Positions 1 to 6,158 of a stretch of DNA of 6,371 bases are shown one piece after another. Numbering within the stretch: the first letter of the stretch is position 1; each line of letters opens with the position of its first letter. The notes under the pieces are model-generated. The model ran no database searches. It saw only the letters and a list, made by a program, of their open reading frames with translations, and was not told the DNA's origin. The DNA is from Flavobacteriales bacterium. GTDB lineage: Bacteria; Bacteroidota; Bacteroidia; Flavobacteriales_D; SKUL01. Both the position numbers and the translations under genes were made by a program. The DNA lies in assembly GCA_007129985.1 (NCBI GenBank), contig SKUL01000079.1, positions 1-6,371 of the forward strand. The letters are read 5' to 3'.

Positions 1-222
1 GCGCGCGCCTACGAAGCCGCCTGTACACCGGATTTTAACCTGTTCGATGCTTCAGGTCGCTGCGTGTACCGCGGAAGGCTGGATGGCTCTACGCCGGGCA
101 ATGATATTCCGCTCAGTGGAGCCGATATGCGTCGGGCTTTGGATGCGGTGCTTCGCGGAGAAATCATCGATTGGCAACAAGAACCCAGTATGGGTTGTAG
201 TATCAAGTGGAAAAAAGACTAA
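1..222 (+). CDS. Thioredoxin/AhpC-TSA-like redox protein, C-terminal part (5' end outside window)
   Basis: Reading frame 1 is open from the first base to a TAA at 220-222 and gives 73 residues of a protein whose start lies to the left. The fragment begins with A-Y-E-A-A-C-T-P-D-F and ends P-S-M-G-C-S-I-K-W-K-K-D. The Thr-Pro pair (residues 9-10) followed by a hydrophobic strand is the cis-proline loop of thioredoxin folds, and the CTPDF...LFD...YRG run plus a terminal PSxGCxIKW is typical of the small bacterial thioredoxin-family/AhpC-TSA proteins of about 180-200 residues. Cys8 and Cys66 are visible; the usual N-terminal catalytic Cys region is outside the window, so the chemistry (thiol-disulfide exchange or peroxide reduction) cannot be confirmed. 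The stop lies one base before the nitroreductase ATG, which suggests co-transcription of two redox proteins. No signal peptide can be judged. The family call is from recalled motif patterns. Confidence 0.82.
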   Translation, partial: ARAYEAACTPDFNLFDASGRCVYRGRLDGSTPGNDIPLSGADMRRALDAVLRGEIIDWQQEPSMGCSIKWKKD

Positions 223-223
223 C

Positions 224-814
224 ATGAGGTACAATCTGAGTGAAATTGCCGACCTGATTAAAGACCGGCGCACCATTTACCCCGAACAATACTCATCCCG
301 AAAGGTAGCCCGCGAAATTGTGGAGAACATTCTGCGCTCGGCAACATGGGCGCCCACCCACGGCAAAACAGAGCCATGGCGCTTTACCGTATTTATGGGA
401 AACGAAACCAAGCGCGTGGCTGAGGCCCAGCAGGCTTATTACCGTGCCAACACCCCCGAAGACCGCTTTTCTGAGCACAAGGTAAATCGCTACGCCACTC
501 GCGCAGAGGCTACCTCGGTGATTATAGGCGTGGGCATGAAGAGGCAGGAATCAGGTAAAATTCCGGAAATTGAAGAAGTAATGGCCGTAGCCTGCGGAGT
601 GCAAAACATGATGCTGCACGCAGCCGCGTATGGTGTAGGTTCTTATTGGAGTTCAGGCGGTTTTGCTTTCAGTGAGGATTCCAAAAAAATGCTCGGTCTG
701 GATGCTCCGGACGATCAGGCATTGGGTTATATCTATCTGGGCTATCCCGCTGTAGACTGGCCCAAAAGCCACCGCAAACCGCTTGAGTATGTTACCAACT
801 GGAAAGAATCCTGA
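224..814 (+). CDS. Nitroreductase-family FMN-dependent oxidoreductase
   Basis: This gene encodes 196 residues, the normal size for a compact nitroreductase, with no signal peptide, so it should be cytoplasmic. These enzymes bind FMN as dimers and use NAD(P)H to reduce nitroaromatics, quinones or related substrates; the natural substrate here is unknown. Visible family features are D-R-R-T-I near residues 14-18 (phosphate/FMN contact), the A-P-T-H-G-K-T-E-P-W-R-F block at 43-54, which resembles YdjA-type members, a G-V-Q-N-M helix with Y-G-V-G-S-Y-W at about 125-142, and L-G-Y-I-Y-L-G-Y-P at 167-175. The frame stays open upstream to an ATG at 47, but that extension would overlap the thioredoxin-like gene and resembles nothing in the family. 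The ATG at 224, one base after the preceding stop, is therefore the start. No clear Shine-Dalgarno site is present, only an A-rich stretch, as is common in Bacteroidota; translational coupling is likely. Confidence 0.92.
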   Translation: MRYNLSEIADLIKDRRTIYPEQYSSRKVAREIVENILRSATWAPTHGKTEPWRFTVFMGNETKRVAEAQQAYYRANTPEDRFSEHKVNRYATRAEATSVIIGVGMKRQESGKIPEIEEVMAVACGVQNMMLHAAAYGVGSYWSSGGFAFSEDSKKMLGLDAPDDQALGYIYLGYPAVDWPKSHRKPLEYVTNWKES

Positions 815-820
815 CGTGAA

Positions 821-1156
821 ATGGCGCTGCTGAACCTTACCAATCACCGCGACCACCCCACCAACCCGGCCTATGTGGTGTTCTTTTACGGCAACAAAGA
901 CGTGGCCGACGATTTTGAAATTCTCCTCGCTACCAACGGCATACACTACGAGCGCGACCAGGAAGACGAAGGCCGGCAGCGACATCTTTTCGGGGTGCGA
1001 AAGGTGGATTTCAAGGCGGCAGATTCGCTCAACTATCAAGCCATCGGAAAACACCGAAGCAGGTTTATCCCCAATGCGTATTTCCGCAATTTTGTGCTGA
1101 TATTCACGCTTGTGGTTATCATTCTGGCCATTATCGGAGCCATCAAAGCGGGTTAA
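821..1156 (+). CDS. Small C-terminally membrane-anchored protein of unknown function
   Basis: This gene encodes 111 residues and starts 6 bases after the nitroreductase stop, so it is probably the last gene of that operon. I do not recognise a named family. Residues 17-45 read as strand-helix-strand (A-Y-V-V-F-F-Y then D-V-A-D-D-F-E-I-L-L then I-H-Y-E-R-D). This is a small alpha/beta unit loosely like the DUF2007-type signal-transducing fold, which is a weak inference. A charged middle (about 44-81) follows, then one hydrophobic segment at about 91-108 and a two- to three-residue tail. Residues 1-90 have no signal peptide, so the topology should be tail-anchored, with the alpha/beta part in the cytoplasm. 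Codon pattern and tight spacing support a real gene. A long antisense reading frame on the minus strand (653-1195) is its shadow. The function is unknown. Confidence 0.75.
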   Translation: MALLNLTNHRDHPTNPAYVVFFYGNKDVADDFEILLATNGIHYERDQEDEGRQRHLFGVRKVDFKAADSLNYQAIGKHRSRFIPNAYFRNFVLIFTLVVIILAIIGAIKAG

Positions 1157-1195
1157 ATCCACAACAGCCTTTGAATAATGGCCACAAGCATACAT

Positions 1196-1225
1196 ATTGA
1201 AAACCGTTCCCGTTGATTACTTTCG
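1196..1225 (+). promoter_or_regulatory. Bacteroidota-type promoter for the M23 peptidase gene
   Basis: In the 93-base gap before the M23 gene, TACTTTCG at 1218-1225 matches seven of eight positions of the Bacteroidota -7 element TAnnTTTG. A TTG at 1197-1199 (ATTG from 1196) sits 18 bases upstream, close to the usual -33 TTTG spacing. Transcription would begin near 1232, giving a leader of about 18 bases. This would separate the envelope pair from the redox operon upstream. It is predicted from consensus only. Confidence 0.55.
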
Positions 1226-1239
1226 TGCATCTAATAATC

Positions 1240-1252
1240 AGGAACGAGGTTG
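1240..1252 (+). promoter_or_regulatory. Ribosome binding site and TTG start of the M23 gene
   Basis: AGGA at 1240-1243 lies 6 bases before TTG at 1250-1252, and GAGG abuts the start codon. An in-frame TAA at 1235-1237 rules out any start further upstream. The first in-frame ATG (1295) would delete the signal peptide. TTG is therefore the best supported start. Confidence 0.65.
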
Positions 1253-2371
1253 AAAAAAGCGCTGATTTTTATACTCTGTTCGTGGGTAGGCCATATGCAT
1301 GCCGGCTCAAACCCACTTCCGACCGGACATGAAACGCGCAAAGACACAGCCTCGGCCGTGGTGATGTACGGTGATAGCCTGCTGATTGAACGTCCCTCTT
1401 TTTTTCCCAATCGCGACTACAACGTTGAGCTTGATTCGCTTTTAATGGCTGAGGATTTTGATGCAGAGCGAGTAGCCCAACTGCGGCTCATTCAAACTGC
1501 GGGTAGCTTATCCAATGCGCAAGTCACTTCGCTCATTGATTCACTCTTCACCCTCAGTGAAGTGCCGTATCCCCTAATCAACGAAATCAACCTGTACATC
1601 ACGATGCTGGAGAATCAGCGGGCCCGACACTCCATTTTTGCCGCCGAAGTCCCCCATGGTTCGCCACACCCCGCGCAGCAGTTGTATGGCAATTGGAATG
1701 AGGAAGTTCCTCATCCCTACAAGCTCAACCACACCAATCCTGACACCGGGTTTTACCTCAAACTGCGCGACACCCTGTGGTTTTGCGATTACTACCACCC
1801 ACACAACGGGCCAGTTACATCGCGTTTTGGATGGCGCTATGGCAGAAGACACTCGGGTATTGACGTGGATTTAGAAGTGTGGGATCCTGTGCATGCTGCT
1901 TTTGCGGGTCAGGTTCGGGTGGCCCGCTTTTATGGCGGATATGGTCGTGTGGTGGTTATCAGGCATTACAACGGACTGGAAACGCTCTACGCCCACCTGC
2001 ACCGTTTTAAGGTAAAAGCAGGCGATTACGTCGAAGCCGGTGATGTAATTGGTTTGGGAGGAAGTTCCGGTCGCTCAACAGGAAGCCACCTGCATTTTGA
2101 AGTGCGCTTTCGCGGAGAGCCCGTCAACCCAGAGAATTTGATTGACTTCCGCACCCAAACGCTGGTGGGTGACACCCTTGTGCTACACAAAACACCGCAT
2201 TGGTATGTAGGGCGCACCACCAATGTGACCATTCACCGCGTGGAGAAAGGTGACTACTTGCATAAGATAGCCCAGCAATACGGCGTTAGCATTCAGGAAA
2301 TTTGTGAATTGAACGGAATCCGCAGAAACAGTACTTTGCGGGTTGGACAACGGTTGAGAATCAGTGGTTAA
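1250..2371 (+). CDS. Secreted M23 (LytM-type) zinc peptidase with C-terminal LysM domain
   Basis: This gene encodes a 373-residue envelope protein. Residues 1-18 form a short signal peptide (two Lys, then L-I-F-I-L-C) with likely cleavage after M-H-A at 18; the serine-containing region just after it gives no clear lipobox. Residues about 19-186 are a linker/N-terminal region with no family I recognise. The M23 domain covers about 187-297. H201 and D205 (HSGID) and H282 (HLH) are the zinc ligands, and H249 (YAHLH) and H280 are the catalytic histidines. The site is complete, so it should be an active endopeptidase cutting peptidoglycan cross-links in the periplasm rather than a degenerate LytM activator. 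A LysM domain at about 328-371 (H-R-V-E-K-G-D-Y-L-H-K-I-A ... L-R-V-G-Q-R-L-R-I) would bind the glycan. The likely role is wall remodelling in growth or division. The stop overlaps the next gene by 8 bases. The N-terminal part is rich in D-(S/T)-hydrophobic triplets (see findings). Confidence 0.93.
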   Translation: MKKALIFILCSWVGHMHAGSNPLPTGHETRKDTASAVVMYGDSLLIERPSFFPNRDYNVELDSLLMAEDFDAERVAQLRLIQTAGSLSNAQVTSLIDSLFTLSEVPYPLINEINLYITMLENQRARHSIFAAEVPHGSPHPAQQLYGNWNEEVPHPYKLNHTNPDTGFYLKLRDTLWFCDYYHPHNGPVTSRFGWRYGRRHSGIDVDLEVWDPVHAAFAGQVRVARFYGGYGRVVVIRHYNGLETLYAHLHRFKVKAGDYVEAGDVIGLGGSSGRSTGSHLHFEVRFRGEPVNPENLIDFRTQTLVGDTLVLHKTPHWYVGRTTNVTIHRVEKGDYLHKIAQQYGVSIQEICELNGIRRNSTLRVGQRLRISG

Positions 2372-3113
2372 GTGGATATGGTTTTTGGTATTGGCACTGG
2401 CCTGCTCAATGGTCGGTAATCTGCACGCGCAGGTGAACGACTATAATTTTTGGATGGCGGGACTGCATTTTCGTCCGCTCATTCCTACCAATGTTCCGCA
2501 GCGCACCACGATTGAAGTAAGCGGAACACCCGGCGAAGCCAACGAGTTTATGCGCGTGGCCATCAATCCCCAATTCGGGTATTCGTTCGGAATGATTGTA
2601 CGCAAGAACTTCACCCAACGTTTTGCTATTGAGACGGGAATCAACTACGTTCGGCGCTTTTATCAGGTGGATGTTACCGACGTTGATTCGGCTGTGACAT
2701 CATCGGTTGATTTTGGCCTTACCGGCTATGAAATACCGCTGGTGGCTCTGGTTTACATTCGCTTGGGCGAAGATTTTTACATGAACACCTCGTTGGGTGT
2801 ATCGGTGGATTTTATGGCGCGCTCCATTGCCAATGGCACACGTTATTTCGACAATTTTACGGCCATCAGAAAAGTGAGTGGCGCGGCCCTCGCCAACGTA
2901 GGTGTAGAGTACCGCTCGCGGAACAGCGGAACTTTTTACGTTGGAGTTACCTATCATCAATCGGCCTGGCCCATTGCCGACACCAAGATTAATTATTTCC
3001 GCGGCTCTTTTCAGGACGCCAGTGTTGAAACCCCGCTTGATGGAACCTATTTCACCCTCGATTTGCGCTACTACTTTAACGAGCAGGTTGGACGACGACG
3101 GCAGCGGTGGTAG
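2364..3113 (+). CDS. Outer-membrane beta-barrel protein (PorT-like), unassigned function
   Basis: This gene encodes 249 residues starting at GTG 2364, inside the 3' end of the M23 gene. An in-frame TGA at 2355-2357 limits the start, and GTG is the codon that keeps a full signal peptide (V-K-W-I-W-F-L-V-L-A-L-A-C...), with probable cleavage after L-H-A before Gln23. The mature part has alternating polar/hydrophobic strands, such as the stretch after F-G-Y-S-F-G-M-I-V-R, F-A-I-E-T-G-I-N-Y-V, Y-E-I-P-L-V-A-L-V-Y and F-Y-M-N-T-S-L-G-V. It ends near the C-terminus with Y-F-T-L-D-L-R-Y-Y-F, the pattern of small eight-stranded barrels of the PorT/outer-membrane-beta-barrel type common in Bacteroidota. 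After that strand comes a basic tail (G-R-R-R-Q-R-W). The 8-base overlap with the M23-LysM gene implies coupled translation and perhaps a joint role linking outer membrane and wall. The exact function cannot be read from the sequence. Confidence 0.82.
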   Translation: MVKWIWFLVLALACSMVGNLHAQVNDYNFWMAGLHFRPLIPTNVPQRTTIEVSGTPGEANEFMRVAINPQFGYSFGMIVRKNFTQRFAIETGINYVRRFYQVDVTDVDSAVTSSVDFGLTGYEIPLVALVYIRLGEDFYMNTSLGVSVDFMARSIANGTRYFDNFTAIRKVSGAALANVGVEYRSRNSGTFYVGVTYHQSAWPIADTKINYFRGSFQDASVETPLDGTYFTLDLRYYFNEQVGRRRQRW

Positions 3114-3142
3114 CAATGGAAGCATTTGTAAAGCAAGAGTTT

Positions 3143-3170
3143 TTTGGCTGTAGGTGAAAGGTTATATTTG
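3143..3170 (+). promoter_or_regulatory. Bacteroidota-type promoter for the T9SS cargo gene
   Basis: TATATTTG at 3163-3170 is an exact match to the Bacteroidota -7 consensus TAnnTTTG. A TTTG at 3143-3146 lies 16 bases upstream, slightly short for the -33 element. Transcription would begin around 3177, leaving a leader of about 33 bases with A-rich sequence before the ATG at 3210. It is predicted from consensus only. Confidence 0.6.
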
Positions 3171-3209
3171 AAGCCCTTTGAAGAAGACAAAAAAGAAATT
3201 GCCACTGCT

Positions 3210-4676
3210 ATGAAACGGGTTTCAATACTTTCAAGCAAATCAAAGTTGTGTTTCATTGCGGTGCTGTGCCTTTTCTTGTTAAGCATTCCTACCGAAGCGC
3301 AAATTACCTGGCGCAGAACCTATGGCGGCGAATTGGACGATACCGGTGTAGCTATTCGGGTTATTGATCAAAACCGATTTGTAGTAGCCGCATCAACCGG
3401 TAGTTTTGGTGTAGATGCCTCAAGTATCTATCTTTTTGAAACGGATGCATTGGGTAATCGAACCTGGTCTGCCCTCATTGGCGAAGGCGGTATTTTCAGA
3501 GCGCTTGACATGCAGGTGGATGAAGATGGCGATTTGCTGATTGTGGGGTTCACCAACGTAGATGCCGTGGGAGGCTACGATGCACTTTTGGTTCGCACAG
3601 ATGCTCAGGGAACCGAGCAATGGCGAAAAACCTTTGGTGGTTCCGATTGGGATTTTTTCAGCGACATAAAGTTGCTTGAAAATGGCAATATGCTGCTTAC
3701 AGGTCAGACTTTTAGCTCAGGCGAGCCCGGTGGAAATGCCTGGATTATTTTGTGCGACTCGGACGGCGAGATTATTTGGGAACAAACGCTGGGAGGTTCT
3801 GGACTTCACGATGGTTGGGCTTCTACCGTTGTGCCGGGTGGAGGATTTGCCATGACAGGTTCGCTCATGGCAGACAATGGAGAAACCGACGGTTTTTTGG
3901 CGCGTTACGACGAGAGTGGAAATCTGCTGTGGGTGCAAACATACGGCGGAGAAGGCTCGGATGAGCTTCGCGATGTGATTGTTACCAACGATGGTGGTTT
4001 TTCAATGGTGGGGATGACGAGGAGTTTTCAGGAATTCAATGAGGCATGGCACCTAAAAGTGGATGCTTCCGGCTCCGAGGAATGGTTTAAGAACTGGGGG
4101 CAAATTGACAATCAGGAGAGCTATCGGCACAAACAGTTAGGAGACGGCAGGTTTTTAACCATTGGTTACACCGAAACCACCGGTGCCGGAGGAAGAGATA
4201 TGTTTTTGCTGCGCAGTTTTGCAGATGGCGAATTTGACCTTGGTAGAACCTTTGGTGGCGTATCCGACGACGAGGGTCTCGGATTGCAGGTTCTTGATGA
4301 TGGTTACTTGCTGGTCGGCTATGCATTGTCATTTGGGCAGGGTTCAAGAGATGTCTTTATAGTACGAACCAACCTAAATGGCACCACCGAGAATGAGGAT
4401 GTCATTGAAGATTTTGATCCTGTTTCAGTACCTGAACTGGCATCCTCTGAAGTCATCGTTTACCCCAATCCCTCAACAGGTTTGTTTTTTGTTGATTCGG
4501 ATGAACCTATCATTGAGGCAGTGCTATGGGATATTACAGGCCGGCCGGGTAGGTGGGAGAGAGACGAGAGCGGTTTGACTTCACTCTATTTTGATTTGCC
4601 TGCCGGAATGTATTTACTCGAACTAACAAGTGTTGATGGGAAGCAGTATAAATCCCGCGTCATAATCAGTAATTAA
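3210..4676 (+). CDS. T9SS-exported repeat protein, likely seven-bladed beta-propeller
   Basis: This gene encodes 488 residues. A signal peptide at 1-30 (basic start, C-F-I-A-V-L-C-L-F-L-L core, cleavage after T-E-A before Q31) sends it across the inner membrane. Residues about 34-400 are seven repeats, each opening with a T-Y/F-G-G-like motif at residues 37, about 89, 141, 193, 244, 295 and 347, so every 51-52 residues. Each carries a D-G-G/D-D-G turn, a G-x-T/S strand and a closing Trp. A type A T9SS sorting domain occupies about 413-488, beginning V-Y-P-N-P-S-T-G at 417 and containing D-L-P-A-G-M-Y-L-L-E-L. This domain carries cargo through the T9SS for surface attachment or release. The frame is also open from a TTG at 3144, but that start lies inside the predicted promoter and would bury the signal peptide, so ATG 3210 is chosen. 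No catalytic motif is seen, so a binding or structural role is possible. The next gene starts 3 bases later. Confidence 0.9.
   Translation: MKRVSILSSKSKLCFIAVLCLFLLSIPTEAQITWRRTYGGELDDTGVAIRVIDQNRFVVAASTGSFGVDASSIYLFETDALGNRTWSALIGEGGIFRALDMQVDEDGDLLIVGFTNVDAVGGYDALLVRTDAQGTEQWRKTFGGSDWDFFSDIKLLENGNMLLTGQTFSSGEPGGNAWIILCDSDGEIIWEQTLGGSGLHDGWASTVVPGGGFAMTGSLMADNGETDGFLARYDESGNLLWVQTYGGEGSDELRDVIVTNDGGFSMVGMTRSFQEFNEAWHLKVDASGSEEWFKNWGQIDNQESYRHKQLGDGRFLTIGYTETTGAGGRDMFLLRSFADGEFDLGRTFGGVSDDEGLGLQVLDDGYLLVGYALSFGQGSRDVFIVRTNLNGTTENEDVIEDFDPVSVPELASSEVIVYPNPSTGLFFVDSDEPIIEAVLWDITGRPGRWERDESGLTSLYFDLPAGMYLLELTSVDGKQYKSRVIISN
4587..4622 (+). repeat. Copy A of a near-identical 36-39 bp block (with 6033-6071)
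   Basis: This block encodes Y-F-D-L-P-A-G-M-Y-L-L-E inside the T9SS sorting domain. It aligns with 6033-6071 in the next gene, matching 31 of 36 aligned bases by my hand count with one 3-base gap. In both copies the reading frame is the same relative to the motif. Confidence 0.6.
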
Positions 4677-4679
4677 CCC

Positions 4680-6158
4680 ATGAATCACAGTACATCAAAG
4701 GGTTGGTTGCTTTACATTATTTTCGGGCACTTGTTGTTTGCGGCATTGCTTGTGCTTTCGATAGTGCATCTGCCATTGCGGGTTGGATATGTTGATTCGG
4801 CTTTTCAAGTTTTTAAATGGATTCAGGTTTCAGAATGGAATATTGAGGCCAATCGCTATTCGGCCATTGTTCCCCAGGCGCTGGTAAAGCTCTTTCGTGC
4901 GCTGGGCTACGATTTAAAAACCCTCTTACTCGTGGCCAGTGTGGCTCATGTGCTGGTATCCTGGGCTATTTTTACACTCTGTGCACACGTTTTCCGGAAA
5001 CCCTGGGTGGCGGCTGCGTGTGTAATGGCCGTGGTGCTTTGTACACGCTATACCTTTTACGGTATGGTGCTGGAGCTGCACTACCTGCTCATTTATCCCT
5101 TTTTATTCATTGCGCTCACAGACCCACCACGAATTGTTAGCCCTCTTCGTTTTGTTTTGGGTGCTGCACTGATAATCATCGCAATGCTTGCGCACCCTGT
5201 TGGGGTACTTGTTATGTTGTTTCTTCTGGGAGTAATGTATCTGAATAATGGCTATCCGCGTAAAGCAGTTATTGGCTGGGCACTGGTAACCGTAGCCTGG
5301 GCCATTGTGGGGAAATGGATTATGCCCCCAACAGGATATGAAAGTGAGCTTTACAGCTCTATTCTCGAAGGTATGTCCATTGGTCTTCGTGGAGAGGAAT
5401 TGCCTTCGTTGGACTTCCTTTGGGGCCATACCATTCGCGATACCACACTGTACATTCCCGCATGGATTATCCTCGCAATTACCCTTTACTGGCAGGCAAA
5501 GCGTAATGCCCGATGGTTGTTTGTCTTGACACTAGGATGGGTAATCGGTTTTGTGCTTCTCACCGGCTTTACCTGGTATAAAGGAGATGTAGCTGTTATG
5601 ATGGAAAAGAATTTTCTTCCTCTGGCAACGGTCGTTTCGTTTGCCTTCTTTTTTGAGATCAAGCGATTACCCGCCACGTGGATCAGGATAATCGCTATCC
5701 CATTCATCGTCGTCCTATTCATTCAGTTCAGAGCGATTTCTTTCGCATCAAAAATCTATGAAAAGCGTTATGCTACTATCGAAGCTTTGCTCGTGGATGC
5801 TCAATCTCAATCCGTACGAAAAGCAGTATATGACCGGGGTGAGCTTATGAATCGCAACCTAAAAGTAGTCTGGGCTTTGCCATTCGAGTCTCTGATTATT
5901 TCCTCACTACACCCTCACCTTGAGCCGGCCACACTGGTAACAACCGATGATCTTGATGACGGTTTTACCGAGGACGGCGTGTTCCTCATGCCGTGGCAAG
6001 GAGCCATGTCGGTAGAAGATCTCAACGGGCCATATTTTAATCTGCCTGCCGGGCCGTACTATTTGCTCGAAATAGGCAGGCCGCAGAGCAAAAAGCCGGT
6101 GCTTAAAAAAACATCATCAGCCGCAGCCAAAGATTCCGTCCCCGGGCCTGACCATTAA
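4680..6158 (+). CDS. Polytopic membrane protein with GT-C glycosyltransferase-like outline
   Basis: This gene encodes 492 residues and starts at ATG 4680, three bases after the T9SS cargo gene, so the two are almost certainly co-transcribed. About ten or eleven hydrophobic segments are visible: roughly 9-31, 81-103, 108-130, 135-147, 156-170, 174-188, 197-214, 257-271, 279-298, 311-327 and 334-352. A soluble stretch follows at about 353-492. After the first segment comes a loop of about 50 residues starting G-Y-V-D-S-A-F (Asp39) with N-R-Y-S-A-I-V-P-Q-A-L. An acidic residue in the first long outward loop is the hallmark of GT-C enzymes that use polyprenyl-phosphate sugars. This is a topology-level resemblance and I recognise no named family, so transferase activity is a hypothesis. 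The last about 22 residues (Lys, Ser, Ala, Pro rich) look unstructured, and their codons overlap the convergent gene on the other strand. Confidence 0.8.
   Translation: MNHSTSKGWLLYIIFGHLLFAALLVLSIVHLPLRVGYVDSAFQVFKWIQVSEWNIEANRYSAIVPQALVKLFRALGYDLKTLLLVASVAHVLVSWAIFTLCAHVFRKPWVAAACVMAVVLCTRYTFYGMVLELHYLLIYPFLFIALTDPPRIVSPLRFVLGAALIIIAMLAHPVGVLVMLFLLGVMYLNNGYPRKAVIGWALVTVAWAIVGKWIMPPTGYESELYSSILEGMSIGLRGEELPSLDFLWGHTIRDTTLYIPAWIILAITLYWQAKRNARWLFVLTLGWVIGFVLLTGFTWYKGDVAVMMEKNFLPLATVVSFAFFFEIKRLPATWIRIIAIPFIVVLFIQFRAISFASKIYEKRYATIEALLVDAQSQSVRKAVYDRGELMNRNLKVVWALPFESLIISSLHPHLEPATLVTTDDLDDGFTEDGVFLMPWQGAMSVEDLNGPYFNLPAGPYYLLEIGRPQSKKPVLKKTSSAAAKDSVPGPDH
6033..6071 (+). repeat. Copy B of a near-identical 36-39 bp block (with 4587-4622)
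   Basis: This block encodes Y-F-N-L-P-A-G-P-Y-Y-L-L-E near the C-terminus of the polytopic membrane protein. Relative to copy A it has five base changes and one extra codon. A 10-base run (TGCCTGCCGG) and the flanking TATTTT are identical in both copies. Confidence 0.6.

Noticed and set aside
47..223. N-terminal extension of the nitroreductase from ATG 47
   Set aside because: It overlaps the thioredoxin-like gene in another frame and bears no resemblance to nitroreductases.
1125..1184. Perfect 10-base inverted repeat (tggccattat at 1125-1134 and its complement at 1175-1184) around the end of the 821-1156 gene
   Set aside because: The 40-base loop and the absence of a following T-run do not fit an intrinsic terminator, and one such match within 60 bases is plausible by chance in a window this long.
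653..1195. 180-residue open frame on the minus strand
   Set aside because: It lies antisense to the nitroreductase end and the small membrane protein, has no recognisable domain or start context, and the plus-strand genes explain the sequence.
2700..3125. 141-residue open frame on the minus strand opposite the barrel gene
   Set aside because: The plus strand has a signal peptide and barrel strands in a continuous frame. The minus frame is low in recognisable features and is a shadow.
3114..3142. Possible terminator before the T9SS cargo gene (T-run at 3140-3145)
   Set aside because: I could not find a stable GC-rich hairpin directly before the T-run, and the run overlaps the predicted -33 promoter box.
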